The notes: generated by a model not told the origin, from the sequence alone. A DNA stretch of 64,000 nt from Paramyrothecium sp. XJ0827 (GCA_020881915.1 JAJFPB010000003.1:4836001-4900000); one strand, 5' to 3'. Counted from the stretch's first letter, positions 33,937 to 46,291 are shown. Made by a program: numbers and translations.

Positions 33937-34682
33937 GATTGATGTCGCGAAGAGTCGCCAGTCAACAGATGGACTGAGACGGGTGTCCTGGCCGGTGTCG
34001 TGCGCCTAGTGCTGGTGAAGTCCAATGCGGCTACAGCCGACCTCTCTGGCTCAAACAGACCTTGCTCATACCACTATTTGCTGATTTTGGAGAAGAGAAT
34101 CTCCAGGATCTTGCTGGAAATTGGGTCTCAATTCGAAGACGTTTCAAAGATTTGCCCCAAAGGATGCGACCCATGCACAAATAATCTCAATGAAGCCAAG
34201 CTCATGCGGTCAGCAACAGGGGTCACACCAAGATTTCAACCACTAGGCTGGTTGAAGGCACCAAAATAGTGCTTAATTTCCAAATCCCCCCTCCAATGGG
34301 CGTATCAAAGCCTGGAACTTACCCCGGCTGCGGGCGAATCTCAGGTAGCCTGGTTTCAGGAGCACACAACGTGGTGGTGCTCGCTGCTACTTATGCTCCT
34401 AGGATTCGAATCTATGAGATCTCAGCCTTATGCACGGGCTGGGTAGAAATTGATCACGTATTGGCCAGTTGGAGCCGCAAGCTTGATCAGCGTCCGAACT
34501 GATGTCGTCGGAATGGACCACGAAGTATGGATTCTGCTTCTGACAACGGCCGCCTACACAACAAGCGTGAGTTCGCACCCATGCAGAATGCACAATGAAC
34601 TTGTCATGTATTTCCCTGCCTGCTTCCAGTAGCCTCTACATACACGAAGATCGACTTTGTTTCCTGTCATGATAATGCGCAA
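33937..34682. other. Intergenic stretch, 0.75 kb
   Basis: Promoter of the membrane protein gene and 3' side of the NACHT-ankyrin gene. A GGATTCGAATC string near 34400 resembles a tRNA T-arm, but no cloverleaf can be built around it. Confidence 0.45.
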
Positions 34683-37600
34683 TCACTCCCGGCCTGTGAA
34701 ATGAGGATGGGAGGAAAGTGTCCGGAATGCACCGGTTTTGTTTTTGCTTATCCAGTTTTCTTTGTCGGTACGATGCCAGGTGCCGAAATCCTTGGCACGC
34801 ATGTGCTTCCCACCAGCCTTCTGGAGTATATCCTTTACGACCTCAAATTGAGCCTTTCCGTTGCTTTCGCTTTCGTCGTTCTGATGCTCTTCACTTCCTG
34901 GCTCACGAAAAGCCCCCTGGGCATGTTGAATGATTATTTTCGGGATGGGCCCCACGTCGGACCATTCCTGTTCATCGTCTTCGTATTCGGTCTCCGGATC
35001 CTCCAGCTCTTCAGGAACGGCAAGGAGTTGCAGTGCATCCAGCGGACTCATTGCCTGATCACCGCTTCCGAGAACCGCGTTGACATCAGCGCCGTGGTCC
35101 AACAAGAGCTGGAAGACCTCAGGCGTGGCATAGGCATGAATGCAGGCCAGGCCTAGTGCGTCCAGTTTATCTTTGCTCTGCATATTAGGGTCTGCGCCGC
35201 GAGATAGAAGCTCCCGAATAGAGTCAACTCGAGATTCCTCAGCTCGATTTTCGTCTTCAGCGTGCTCATCGCCCGCTTCGGCTTCATGCACGGAATAGAA
35301 TAATGGTTTCTGCATGCACAAGAGAAGAGGGGTTATCCCTTTCCTGTCGCACGCGTTTACATTCGCGCCCCTCTCGAGAAGCCATCGTGCTTTTTCCAAG
35401 GTGTCGCCCTGTTTGTCGCGAAATAAGGACAGTAAAGGGGTGTCCCCGTTTGGCGTTAGATCGATCATATCGATGCCAGCGCCGGATGCGAGAAGCGCTT
35501 CTGCAAATTTCCATTGCTTGTTTTCGACAGCTTTATGGAGAATTGAAGAGTTTGTGACGCTGGTGTGAGAAATGAGAGCTCTCATCACCTCAATTCCAGC
35601 ATTGGTGTCTTGCGGAGTTCTATGTAGCGCTTTGTCAACCATGCTTCGTACCATCCATTGTTCAGTATTCCGCAGTTGCTCAAGGATCAATACCACAAGG
35701 TCTTTCCTGGATTGGCTGGCTGCTATCGCAAGTGGCGTACCATAGGAGTGAATGGAATACACATAAAGCGAGGGATCTGCTCCGGCTTCAAGTAACATTT
35801 GTACCATCTCAATGTCTCCGCCGTAGATGGCCTTGGTCAATGGCGAATTATACTTGGAGATTTCCCAAGGGCGGATCTGATCATGCCGCTTGGAATTGCT
35901 TGCTGCAGATGAATTTGCATCAGCGCCGTGTTTGAGTAACACACGGAGGACGTCGGTCTGCTTGTTGTCTATGGCTATATCAAGAGGAGTGATAAGCGAT
36001 TTGTTCGGGAGGTTTGGATCTGCGCCACGCTCCAAAAGCATCTCGCAAATGTCTACGTGACCGAAGGCAGAGGCTAGATAAACCAAACTGTCGCCATTTG
36101 CCGTACAGGTGTTCGGATCAAGAGTCCCTTCGCTAAGCCATGTCTGCAAGATACTGGCGAGACCACCAATAACGGCCCCGGTAGCCGGTTGACTCGTTGG
36201 CCGAATCAGGGATCGTAGACTGGCTGGTTTATCGTCATCATAGTTGTGAAACTGCGAGAGCTCCATATTTTGTGCCAGGCGTGCCCACGCTTGATAATGA
36301 GTGCTTGCGTTAGATGGAAAACCCATGAACTTGATGATCAAAGGTTCTAAGATGAAGTTGTGCGCTGACTTCGAGCTAGCACTCATCTCAATCACTCGCA
36401 GATGTGAAAAGAGGCTATGCGCGCAGTACAAAGCCCAGCCCTCCACCGCACTTCCCGCTTGGCCTTCAAAGAAGGGATCGAATGCTTGAGATAAGCAGGA
36501 TTCAGTATCGTCATGCCGATGAGGAGTAATTACTTCAATATAACACTCGAACCCTGGGCCATATTTGGCAGGATTGGATATGCCGTTTCCTCTCTTCCCT
36601 CGCACTTCCTTCTCCGATTTGTGCTCGACGTCACCGTCCATGGCCGCGAAAGGCTCTTCAGATGGCTTCTCCCAGCCTTGAGAATCTGACGAATGATCTT
36701 TAACGTCGTGGTGTAAAGAGCTGTCATGCTCCCCCTCCCCGTACATGTTGGGTATCAGTTTCACACGTCTCCGTCTCTCAACTTCCGCTACTTGAAACTG
36801 AATCAGCGTATCCAACTCATCTTCGATCATGTTATCTTTGATTGACTCCGACGGCTGGTTGATTGAGTCGACAGGCATTCTCAGGCAAAGGAGAGTCCTC
36901 AGGCAAATGCAGGCCACAAAGGCATTAACATCTGTCGTATTCCAGTGTCTGCTCTCCAGATACTCTTGTACAGATAAATGAGAAAATTTGCAAATCGACG
37001 TATCGGTGACTCCCAGGTTATTTTTCCAGGCTGACTTCGCCTGAGGGAACTCATTCCCTGAAACCTCTTGGAAAAGGTAGTCATTTGGGAATGTCACCTC
37101 GGAGGATGGCAGCAAGGTTTTATTGGTCATGATGTCCCGCTCTTGTACTCCATTTGTGACGATCACCAAGTTGTGGCACGCCTCCAACACATAGCTGATG
37201 TCTACATCCTCATCAAGAACAAAGTCATGTCCAGGGTCTTGAGCGACTGCGACTGCGAGCTCAAACGGGTGTAGGGGGCGAATTGAGACCATGATGATCT
37301 TGAAGGCCGCAAAAGCGATATCTTTTTTGCTGCCAATCTGTCTTGAAATCTGGCCGTAGATTTTATCGTATGCCGCCTCGAGGCCCTTTGGTAATTCATC
37401 CAGATATTTCAAGATGTCTGCATTGCGCTCCAACTGCAGCAATTCTCCGATATGAAGTGTTGCCCATTGGAACATGCCTTGACTTTTATCATTGAAGGTG
37501 CTCAACACTTTGTTTCGCACTTTGGGTGACAATTTTGTGCGGCAGAATTCACTCTGCTCAAGTTTGTCGAGCACGAATTTTTCGATGTCGGCTGAATTAT

Positions 37601-39398
37601 CGTTCGCCGTGACTTCGAGATTATGGGTTCCGTGATAGCGCTTTCGAAGATCTTGATCTGTCCTGCTGGCGATGTATACTTTGAGCGCCTGAGGGGACTT
37701 TGCGATCATTTCATCCAGAAGATCCATGAGAATATGTCGTGTTTGACGTTCACATTCATCCAATCCGTCCAAGACAATGTAGACCTCGGTGTTGCCCGTG
37801 ATCGATTGAAGCAGCAGCTCGTTGCATTCTTCAGATACGAGTCTGCCATTGGCGAAGCCTTTCCGCTTCCTCTCTACGTATTTATCCTCAACGGATGCCT
37901 CGATGGCAGAATCGTCTGGTGGCGCACATAACTGTCGCAATATGCTGCGCATGATGGCAACTGGGTCTCGGTGGTCGGCTCGGTTGCGGTCGCAGTAAAA
38001 GTAAGCGAAAGCAACCTGTCTTTCGTGATTCGGACCAAATGTGCCACGGATATCATCAATCACTTTCGATGATAGCTTTGTCTTTCCAGCACCGGCTGCA
38101 AACCATTAGCTTCTATCATCAAAGCGTTGGGAGAAGTAACTATACGTACGAATGCCGTTTAGCCACAAAATCCTCGACGTGCTAGATTCTCGCCATGTCC
38201 TATATATATCATGACGGAGGAGCCAATCTCCCGTGCCATCAACACGCCCCTTGCGGGCAGCATAATGGTCGCTTTCGTAAGGTATATCTGAAATCCATTG
38301 GAAGATCTTGCATCTCTCGTCCTCATCTAGCATCCTCCAGAATCGCACCATTTCTGCGTCAAGCTGAGACATCAGATCCCGTAACTGATTCTGAGAATCT
38401 CGAAACTTCTGATCCATTTGTTGGAATGATTGCTGGGTAGAGTGTTTCTCGCAGAGGTCTGCAGCGGTCGACATGCGCTTTTCATACCGATCGATATCAG
38501 CAAGCATTTCCGAAATCTTTTGAGGCTGAGCATAGGCTCGAAGGGTTCGGACAGTCGCATTCGTATCGATGAGACGCATGTAATAAGCAAGGAAAAATAA
38601 TATCTTTGCATAGAGCTGCGTCAGCGCATCGCGGAGCTCATTAGCGCTTCTGCTTCCCAACTCGGTCTTCGGCTTGTCATAGTCCAGATATAGTTGCTCA
38701 TAAGCCGTACACCTAGTGAGCAGCCACGTTACATTTTCCATCCCTACAAAGATCAGACCCATCTGTTCCTGATCTGCTGTTGCAACTGAGAGTATGAGCT
38801 TAATGGCGGCCCATGGCAGGCCCGCATGCATTGGATCAATCTGTACAATTGTGTCGCCTATGCCCTTGAAAGCATTAAGCCAAGTGATGACCTTGCTAGC
38901 AATGTCCTTGACCATTATCCTTCGGCCACCAAAATTTATCTTCCAGGCTCTTTCCTGGGACTCGCGCTGTTTATCGAGAGCAAGCTTTTGCAAATCCAGC
39001 AGGATCGTCTTGTTGCTGGGGTCAGTGCTAATAGAGCCCAGTAATGCCTGGTCCTCACTATTCAGGTAGCCAAGGGCTTGGGTCCAAGGTTCGTGCCTTA
39101 GATTCGCCGCCTCCGGGGGTATGGGCGTTTCATGATGATGTGAAGCGGCCGGCAAACCGGTTGCCTTCAGGATCAGGCTGGCATTGCTTTGGGTCGACGA
39201 AGCAGTTGAAGCAACTGAATTGACTCGACTTGAGGTTGGAGACGGCTTGTCCGCTATCGTGGTGACTAGGGTGATCGTGGACCCTGTCGGGCTTGTGGCG
39301 GCTCCATCAACAGTTTTCGCTGATGAGCTGGATCTGCTTCGACTCCGGAACCAGCCTTTGACTTTGGATGCCTTGGACGAATGCTTAGCGTCGGCCAT
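34683..39398 (-). CDS. NACHT-ankyrin STAND protein (fungal NLR-like)
   Basis: Exons 38150-39398 and 34683-38095; the 54-bp intron (donor GTACGT, acceptor TGCAG) interrupts the P-loop itself, and splicing gives NGIPGAGKTKLSS. The product has 1553 residues from the ATG at 39398 (start MADAKHSSKAS; an earlier in-frame ATG 58 codons upstream gives a less natural N terminus). Residues 1-100 form a Ser/Thr-rich low-complexity lead. About 105-320 matches the NWD_NACHT-N type N-terminal domain (GRRIMVKDIASKVITWLNA). The NACHT has Walker A at 415-422 and Walker B VYIVLDGLDE at 521-530. Ankyrin repeats lie at about 1078-1430 with LLERGADPN, LLKHGADAN, LLEAGADPS, LLERGANVN, LLSRGADPN and LLDHGADVN. Such proteins act as signal-sensing switches, some in heterokaryon incompatibility and programmed cell death; here that is inference from architecture. 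Confidence 0.9.
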
Positions 39399-40117
39399 AT
39401 TGACCTGACGATCCGCAGTCACGGAAAAGTTGGCTGATGAGTTTGACAATGCGACCGAGTGGCGGGGTACGGCTGGAATAATGTATGATAAATGACAGGG
39501 GGTGTCTGACGGGGATGGAATCCTCCCAATCAGGCTGTGCTTTGGACTTGTGAGGCTTAGTGCTCGACACACTTGCCGTCCAAGTTATGGGAAACGATAT
39601 GGACATGCACATGTATGCACCAATTATGCTCAAGGTCTTGGTAGCTGGAGTAAATGTCAAGGAATCGGAAATCCAGCTCCGTTGATCGGCGGATGCGAAC
39701 AGAGAACGAACCTGCTCTGGCACATCTTGTCAGGGCAACATTACTTCTGCATTCAGCCATAGCATTACCATCATTTCACAGCCTCAAGCCCTGGCCCTAG
39801 AGAAACGGCCCTGTAGGCCCTTCATGATTACACGTCTGACGGCCACATAAGAACAAAGATATAGGCCCAAAATCTAGACCATATTTTTTTTGCCATGATG
39901 ATATCGGCAAGATTACCTCACGATTATCTGGGCGTTATAGCAATCACGAAGTGGACCAGGCCATGACAATAGATATGGCAAGAACATTATTCAAGGAGCG
40001 TGGTGTTTATATTGTGAACGAGCGGATTGTCCTTTTGGCAGACACTATGTAATGAACGGGCTGGCTACTGTTGACTTGAGTCAACAATGCCGTTGCTGTT
40101 TGGCATGTGCATCTTCT
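39399..40117. other. Intergenic stretch, 0.72 kb
   Basis: Leader and promoter of the NACHT-ankyrin gene, then the 3' flank of THI5. An open frame continues upstream of the chosen NACHT start, but without recognisable domain. No other feature. Confidence 0.4.
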
Positions 40118-41333
40118 CTAAGCCGCAACACTAGTATCGTTAAGTCGGCAGAAGCCTCCGCAAGCAGACACCCGTTCCTGAAGCTCAGCCATGCGCTTCT
40201 GGTCACCAATAGGATCCTTGGATTCGGCACCAAGCTCCCAGCCGAGGAACTCGTTTGTGTAATTGGGCACAAAGTCCTCGCTCAGCACCCCGAGTCTCTG
40301 GCCGTACTTGGTAACCTTAGTCCAGTCCCGCTTGACATTCTGCAGGTCCTTGGAGAAGTAAGCGAAGCTGCGCTCAAAGATCTTGCGGTTGAGGGGTGTG
40401 GACAGGACGGGCTTGAAGTCGATGTACTCCTCCCACGCCTGATCGGGTTCTGCAAGCACAAAGTCGGTGGCCTTCTTGACAGCGCGAAGGAAGGCCCTGA
40501 CTTTCTCGGGGTTCTCAGAGACGAACTTCTCGTTTCCGATGTAAAGAATGGTGCAGAAGCAGCAGCAGCCGAGCTCCGCAAGCTCGTCGATGCGGAGCAT
40601 CTTGACATCCGTCTTGGGGCGACCCTGGGCGTCAAGCCACTCCTCGAGCTCCACCATCTGAACGTTTTCGAGGCCAATTCCGGCATCAATTTCACCCTTG
40701 ATTATAGCCTTCGAAACGTTCATGCCACAGCGCACAGCTGTGTAATCGGCAGGGGTGAGGCCATAGTGCGAGGTGAGTTCATCAATCTGAATCTTGCCAA
40801 ATTCACCGACATAACCAATGCGCTTCCCCTTCAGAGAACGGAAATCGGTTGTAATGCCTGATTCCTTGAGGTACACCACTCCCGTGAAGGGTTCGTCCAG
40901 GAGGCTGCCGATCGACACAACGGGAAAACCACGTGCTTTGGCCTAGGCAAGGATCAAAACGCCGCCTTCAGCGACAGGATGATGATGAAAGACATACAGC
41001 TAGGGTGTGAATAAGGGCCTTGTTCCCAAGATCAACTTTTCCACTGCCGATAATTTCGGTGACGTCCTACGATGTATTAGCATGGGCCAGAAGAAATCAC
41101 AGTGCAGTGACGGCACTCGATGTATAAAGACGGCACAACCACGTACACTTGGGTCATTGGGTTCGAGAAGCGCAACTTTGATGCCTTCGTCCTTGAAGTA
41201 GCCCTTGGCTTGGGCCAAGTAGACGGGTGCGTGGTAGGCGGTCGCGTGCCTGATACGAGTCAATGAGAGTTTATGAATCATCAGCCTAGAAATTCTACCA
41301 GTTGGTAAGGAAGGTGATCTTGTCGGTCGACAT
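40118..41333 (-). CDS. THI5: 4-amino-5-hydroxymethyl-2-methylpyrimidine phosphate synthase (thiamine pyrimidine synthase)
   Basis: Four exons: 41299-41333, 41147-41249, 40998-41066, 40118-40942 (introns 49, 80 and 55 bp), giving 343 residues, the usual length of fungal THI5/NMT1. The protein starts [21 protein letters not shown]62 (the lysine that holds PLP) and H66 (the histidine donor) are both present in NKALIHTLA. The iron-binding CCCFC motif is visible in [12 protein letters not shown]. In yeast this is a single-turnover suicide enzyme that builds the thiamine pyrimidine from its own His and PLP. Position 61, Phe in the sequences I know, is Asn here. A TPP riboswitch in the 5' leader (41397-41570) means expression should fall when thiamine pyrophosphate is plentiful. 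A long plus-strand frame across the gene is a codon-bias shadow. Confidence 0.95.
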
Positions 41334-41354
41334 CTTGATCACGGAAAGAATTTA

Positions 41355-41585
41355 CTTCTCGGGTTAGTAAAGACCTGTGGGGATGGGGGAGAGTCAAAGA
41401 AGCATGTCCTTTCGCTGGTATTATCCAGATCAAGTTCTGCCGGTATTTCTCAGATCAATTGCGCACTACCGCACTGGCTCCCCAAGCAACCTGTCTGGCC
41501 GATGGTCACGAGGCATATTGGAGACACACAGCACGGCAATGACGCAAATTGAACACCCGGTTGCATTCTTGTTCCTCGGATTTAC
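41355..41585 (-). other. Probable 5' UTR intron of THI5 enclosing the riboswitch
   Basis: A donor AAG|GTAAAT at 41585 lies just upstream of the aptamer. Two acceptors lie downstream: CCCACAG ending at 41375, and GAGAAG ending at 41355 shortly after a perfect TACTAAC branch point. Either intron removes the entire aptamer. This mirrors Neurospora NMT1, where TPP controls alternative splicing of a leader intron. Inferred from sequence only. Confidence 0.6.
41397..41570 (-). promoter_or_regulatory. TPP riboswitch aptamer in the THI5 leader
   Basis: Read on the minus strand, the conserved TPP core is plain: CTGAGA at 41448-41453, then AATACCGGCAGAAC and TTGATCTGGATAATACCAGC with the trailing GAAAGG. 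P1 can form between AAGAATGCA (41562-41570) and TGCTTCTT (41397-41404) with one bulged U. The 5' side of P2 is GGGTGTTCAAT, pairing its TCAAT with ATTGA before CTGAGA. P3 is extended: the strand beginning TTGCGTCATTGCCG pairs with the one ending GGTAGTGCGCAA over about 18 pairs including wobbles. Fungal TPP aptamers commonly have a long P3. It lies 64-237 bases upstream of the THI5 ATG. Confidence 0.95.
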
Positions 41586-41629
41586 CTTGGCCTCCATCCT
41601 TGGGATGGAATTCCTGCGAGAGACGCCAT
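41582..41629 (-). other. Upstream open reading frame in the THI5 leader
   Basis: The ATG at 41629 opens a 15-codon frame (MASLAGIPSQGWRPR) whose TAA stop overlaps the putative leader-intron donor. Without splicing it ends there. With the acceptor at 41375 it would run through the THI5 ATG out of frame; with the acceptor at 41355 it would stop five bases before that ATG. A second upstream frame begins at the ATG inside the aptamer's P1 strand. Confidence 0.5.
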
Positions 41630-42355
41630 GTCAACTTCGACCTAAGCGTCGTACCGTCTGAGAACAGTCTTGGAGATGGAGTAGAAAGATGGTTTGGTAG
41701 AAGATCACACAATTGGTGAAATCAAAGGTATGAATTTGTTGGTGAGGAGAGAAAGCTTGAAAGAGGGGGTTCGCGGGGTTTTGAGCTTGAGAAAACACCT
41801 CAATCATGATTACCACATCACACACTCGATGATGCTCCGCCCAAAGCATGACCCTCTCGATACTCCACTCGTGACTATGAAAGATTGGTCAATGGGCGCC
41901 ACCTGCATGCTGTCGAAGCTAGCCGAACCCTACATCAAGGGCCGCGTAAACAGCAGTTTAAATGTACTGGATCCTTGCCAATCTCACTAGCATGCACCAG
42001 AGGCCATCTAGTGGGCTCTCACAAAAAAGCATCGAGGCCATTGGCTCCTGATAATGCAGTGTCCGAAGCGAGCCGATTGTTTCCGTTCTGGGCAGGACGC
42101 GGCAGTGGAACTGGCATTGTGGGCCTCCATCTCGTGCGTTTCTAGCTGAAGCGATGGTGATCGCTTCATCGGGGCACAAATCGGATCTCGCGCAGTTAGT
42201 CACACTTTGCGGATTCCTTGACATTCATGTTCACACTGGCCTTGCAAAGATCAACAATTTTTTTATTCCAGGTCTAGCATTTCGCACATTTCAGTTGGGA
42301 AGGACTCAATGCGTACGTTATCTACCTGGCGATGGACAAGTGAGACAAAAGAAGG

Positions 42356-43210
42356 TTACAATCTAAACACACTTGAGTCCAAAACTTTCGGCAAGAACAT
42401 ACAGTCGAAACTACATCTAGCTGATACCTCATGGTACAGTAGAAGACCCGCTCTGTACGGATGCGCTATATCCCAAATTTTGCTCAAGGAATGACCAATC
42501 TTTGTGTCACAAAGCTGAATAGCAGCAAAGGACGGATTGTCTTTAAGGTTACTGAGAACACAGCGAAGAACAAAGAGTATATCACTCGAGCATTTCAAAT
42601 TGTCATTGATCATAGCAGCGCGGCACTCACGCCAAATAGCACGGAGAATGTCAGGACTGAAAACCTCAAAGAGCATGTGAAAATTTAGTGGAAGGCCACG
42701 GATCTCAAATTTGAACCTGAACCTCGTATTCACATTTGTGACTACCTTTAGCATAACCCTGGCAACACTTGTTCTCTTTCGGAGTTGGGCGGCATTGATT
42801 GAGCTTACCCTTCCCACTCGCAACTGAGCGGATACAACGCAGACAACGCAATTCCTTTCCTCCTTTAAGGTTGTCAATGGGCGCAGCAGCGCATCCGGCA
42901 ATGGTAGGCTTGTACTAAGTGGACCGGGATGAACAATCAGGTACGATGGCCAACAACAATAGACAAAGGCGTGAAAGGGAGGACCACATACTGTTTTCTG
43001 GGCTTGGGAGTCCTCAGTACCCGAATCTTCACCTTCAAATTCTCTTTCGTCCGAGACGTGTACAGTACTGTATAAGACTAATAGACATCTTTCTCTTGGT
43101 AACAGTTCTTTCACTTGTGTCTTCCTTGCCCTTTCGCTTGCGAGACTTTGATGTTTGTGGCCCGGAGACGGAGAACTTGCGGGAGCTAATTTGTCGAAAG
43201 ATTTCTCCAT
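42356..43210 (-). CDS. Unassigned 284-codon open frame
   Basis: A long uninterrupted frame beginning MEKSFDKLAPASS and ending VLDSSVFRL. No domain, signal peptide or repeat recognised; codon choice is not clearly biased to C, unlike the genes around it. It may be chance or an old relic. Listed only because its length exceeds what surrounds it. Confidence 0.2.
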   Translation of the reverse strand: MEKSFDKLAPASSPSPGHKHQSLASERARKTQVKELLPRERCLLVLYSTVHVSDEREFEGEDSGTEDSQAQKTVCGPPFHAFVYCCWPSYLIVHPGPLSTSLPLPDALLRPLTTLKEERNCVVCVVSAQLRVGRVSSINAAQLRKRTSVARVMLKVVTNVNTRFRFKFEIRGLPLNFHMLFEVFSPDILRAIWRECRAAMINDNLKCSSDILFVLRCVLSNLKDNPSFAAIQLCDTKIGHSLSKIWDIAHPYRAGLLLYHEVSARCSFDCMFLPKVLDSSVFRL

Positions 43211-44374
43211 CCCTCATCTCAGCAAAAGCTTCATCTGCGCAGTAAGGATGTGAGATGTTACTGGTCGTGGGGGAAAAGCACAGTATAAGGTGTAAATGGG
43301 ATGTGATGTGTATATTTGGAGGAAGTGGCAGGAAGGTGAAGAGAGGGAGTTGGTCCACGACACTGACGTGTCAAAGTTTGAGGGCCACCAGGCTCAGACG
43401 CGATTACAAAACTATGTCCGTGCTGAGGGGAAGTTAGGGCAGCATGTATAGGGCCAATCTGGTTGCATTTTGTTTCGTAGAACGCAAAGCCTGTTGAAGC
43501 TTCTGTCTACCCATGCAAGAGCGTGAGTGCGTATACTCTCGATAGATAACCACCTTTCCTGGACATCTGTAGACTACCGCGAGAAAAACTGGGATGCAAA
43601 AGGGAACGCGTCTGCCTCTCAGCAATCCATCCCCGTTTAGACTGTACACGAGTCTAATTGTCATACCTTCGCTCATAAGAAGCGTAGTCGGGTGCTATAT
43701 AAATTATGCCGTCGGTAGCCTATTCCCAGAATTCCGAAATAGAGGTGAGCGAGATCCTCGTAAATCTTGCATCTGTGATAAACGTTGATGTTCTTGTGGC
43801 TCAAATTTCCATAACTTTAGAGGAATGTCTCACAACTTGCGTCAACCGACCGAACAATACTCTTCAAGCCTCAACGGTCTAAGTGCTGAATTAGATTGGG
43901 GCTACTGTTCTTAAATAAAGCGCGAAGATGCAGCCTCATTCCTCTTTGTTTGCATTGTGAAGCCACAAATCTACGAGGACACAAGTGGGTGAAAGAGTCA
44001 AAACACATTCGGACAATACATCCGAGCTATCACCGGCTTTGTCTCTTGGCTCCGCTTTGAAAGATGTAATTTGAACGAATTTATCCACTAAGGTGCTTTA
44101 AAGATACTATTATCAAGAACAGGTTAGAAAGATGCTTTGATGTAGTGAATTTTGTACAACAAAGCCTTTGAACCACGGTCCCAAATGACAATTCCTGAAC
44201 AGGCACAATGGAAATGCTATAAATCCTGTGCAGCGTTCTACATGCTGGCTACTCTCATGTAATTTTGAAGTTGCTCGGTTTGATATTGCAGCAAATTAAA
44301 TGATAAGAGAAGAACCGCCCAGAACTGACTTGGAAAACATAATACCAAGGTAAGTATCTGGCCGTGCGGACAAG

Positions 44375-44668
44375 ATGGCTCTCAACTTCAAGCAGATCTT
44401 CACTGACTGGTTTATTCTCTCCTACTATAATTACTGCTTTGCATCCTCAGTCGCTGTCTACTTCTGGATGCCTCTGCTCCCGCTCCTCCTCATGAACGGC
44501 ATTTGTTTCCAGACCACTGTCGACATCCTCAACCAAATGGTAAACTCACTGATGGTCATCTGTCTCATCCAGCAACTCTGCATGTTGTGGGGCAATTGGG
44601 ATTATCTCAAGCCAGCCATACACACGCGCTATACGACATGGGAAACAGGAGCTGGTACTAGGATTTGA
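44375..44668 (+). CDS. Possible small membrane protein or gene fragment
   Basis: A 97-codon frame starting MALNFKQIFTDWFILSYY with two or three strongly hydrophobic segments (about 12-40 and 55-72). Unlike its AT-rich surroundings, most codons end in C or G (a run of CTC, TTC, ATC, TAC), as in real genes of this window. No family recognised. It could be a small orphan gene, or an exon of a broken polytopic protein. Confidence 0.35.
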   Translation: MALNFKQIFTDWFILSYYNYCFASSVAVYFWMPLLPLLLMNGICFQTTVDILNQMVNSLMVICLIQQLCMLWGNWDYLKPAIHTRYTTWETGAGTRI

Positions 44669-45960
44669 CTTAAAAAAAACCACACCTACCAGCCTGTCAG
44701 TGGGTATGGAATCATTTAATCCAAGCAAAATCTGAACTAAGTGAAAAGCAGTAAATTAATACCTGACGAGCTAAACGTAGGCTAACCTCCCTTCTATCTA
44801 TATAAGAAGCAGATAAAGAGCCGTGAATCAGCTCTAGAGTAGCTAAGTAAGTGCATTTCCTTTCCACCTAATGACAGTACTGGAACTGACCAGGCGACAA
44901 TGACTTTAGGGTTGGTTCACACCATTTAGGAAATCAACACTAAGTCTGAAACGGAATCTCAAGATCATGAATCAAGGCATGTCAATACTCCACGATTAAC
45001 ACGAAAACGTATTAGATCAAGTGTTGCATGATTCCACTCGGTGATAGTTTGTCATTTTCTCCACATACGGCGTGGAATAAGTTGGCTCATGCAACCTGTC
45101 TGAATCGTCTTGGGGCTACGGCAAGAACATGGTCGTAAAACATGCACACCAGAGGCTGCTCAATTCAACTGTTCATCAGCTGCTTGTGCTGAGTTAGAAC
45201 AGCTAGATTCAATACCACACTTACTGTTCTTCCAGATGTTGAATGAATCTGCCGACAACAGGCGGGGAAGAAAGGGCATAAATGAGCTGGCCGCATATTG
45301 GTCGAACAGTGCTACAGAACAACATATTGCTTGGAACAGTACATTTATAGCCGCATGTACGATACTCAAGTGCAAAACATGTTCTGAGAACACCATTGAT
45401 TCAAGAAGAACAAACCATTTTCCTTTTTTCCTCACAATATGTACAGTCTAGGTTCGCTTTCAATTGGTCAATGAAATATGCCCAATAGAGATTTATAATG
45501 GATATATATTTGAAGGCCGATCGCTCCGTCTCCTGTAAAATGAAGTAGAGAAGACGGCCAGGACCCAAAATACATGTGGATGGAACTAGCAATGCTGAAT
45601 CTTGGATACTTCAGAATTAAGAACGATACCGATATTGTAACTTTTTCAAGATGCCGATCCACTGCAACAAAGTTGTTAGGGGTTATATCTACTTTTGGAA
45701 GACTTACTTCATTCACATAGAGGACATACCGGCCTGGGACTTGAATGGGCGCATCTGGGGAAACGGAGATGTCAACATTGGATCTTTGATCCTTACCTAC
45801 CCATATCTGTATTTCAGAGAAATTCCTCCGTGGAGAGCCAATCGGGCTTTGGCTCGGCTAACTACTAGGATACTCGTACTCTGCGCCATCTGGCAGGGTA
45901 CATACTGCTTTCCGACAGGAACTCGCGGGAACCTCTGATCTGCGCCCGCCATACTCTCCC

Positions 45961-46182
45961 CTAGGCTTGTTGTAGCTTACTGGAAGAAAAGGCGGAGCGA
46001 TTGTGGAAGAAAGCTGGTGCAGGTACTCTGTACCAGGTCATGGCAGGAACATTGATCAGCGTAAGATCGATACCACATGACGAAGACGCAGCAGCAAGTT
46101 CATACAGGCTTTCGTTCAACCATCGGCTTGATGCCTGGATGGCATAATTGGCTGCAGGTAGTTTACAATACCATAGAATCAA
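45961..46182 (-). pseudogene. Coding-like fragment, possible relic
   Basis: About 70 codons with biased codon use. The piece AANYAIQASSRWLNESLYELA followed by IDLTLINVPAM vaguely recalls the end of a polyketide-synthase-type ketoreductase (Y-A-x-A-x-x-F-L-D ... L-x-x-x-x-x-x-x-N-x-G). The likeness is weak; treat the identity as unknown. Confidence 0.2.
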
Positions 46183-46291
46183 GGCAATCTCTGTTTTCTT
46201 TTCTTTTTTCCTGTCGTGAGACTATACCCGTCTAGTTATGTATGACAGCGGAGGCTTACAAGGGCCAATCCCCTCAGATATCAGGTGGAAA

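Noticed and set aside
34390..34415. GGATTCGAATC string resembling a tRNA T-arm
   Set aside because: No acceptor, D or anticodon arms can be placed at the right distances on either strand.
40052..40861. 269-codon plus-strand open frame across THI5
   Set aside because: Antisense shadow: THI5 on the minus strand is identified by sequence along its whole length, and strong codon bias often leaves the complementary frame open.
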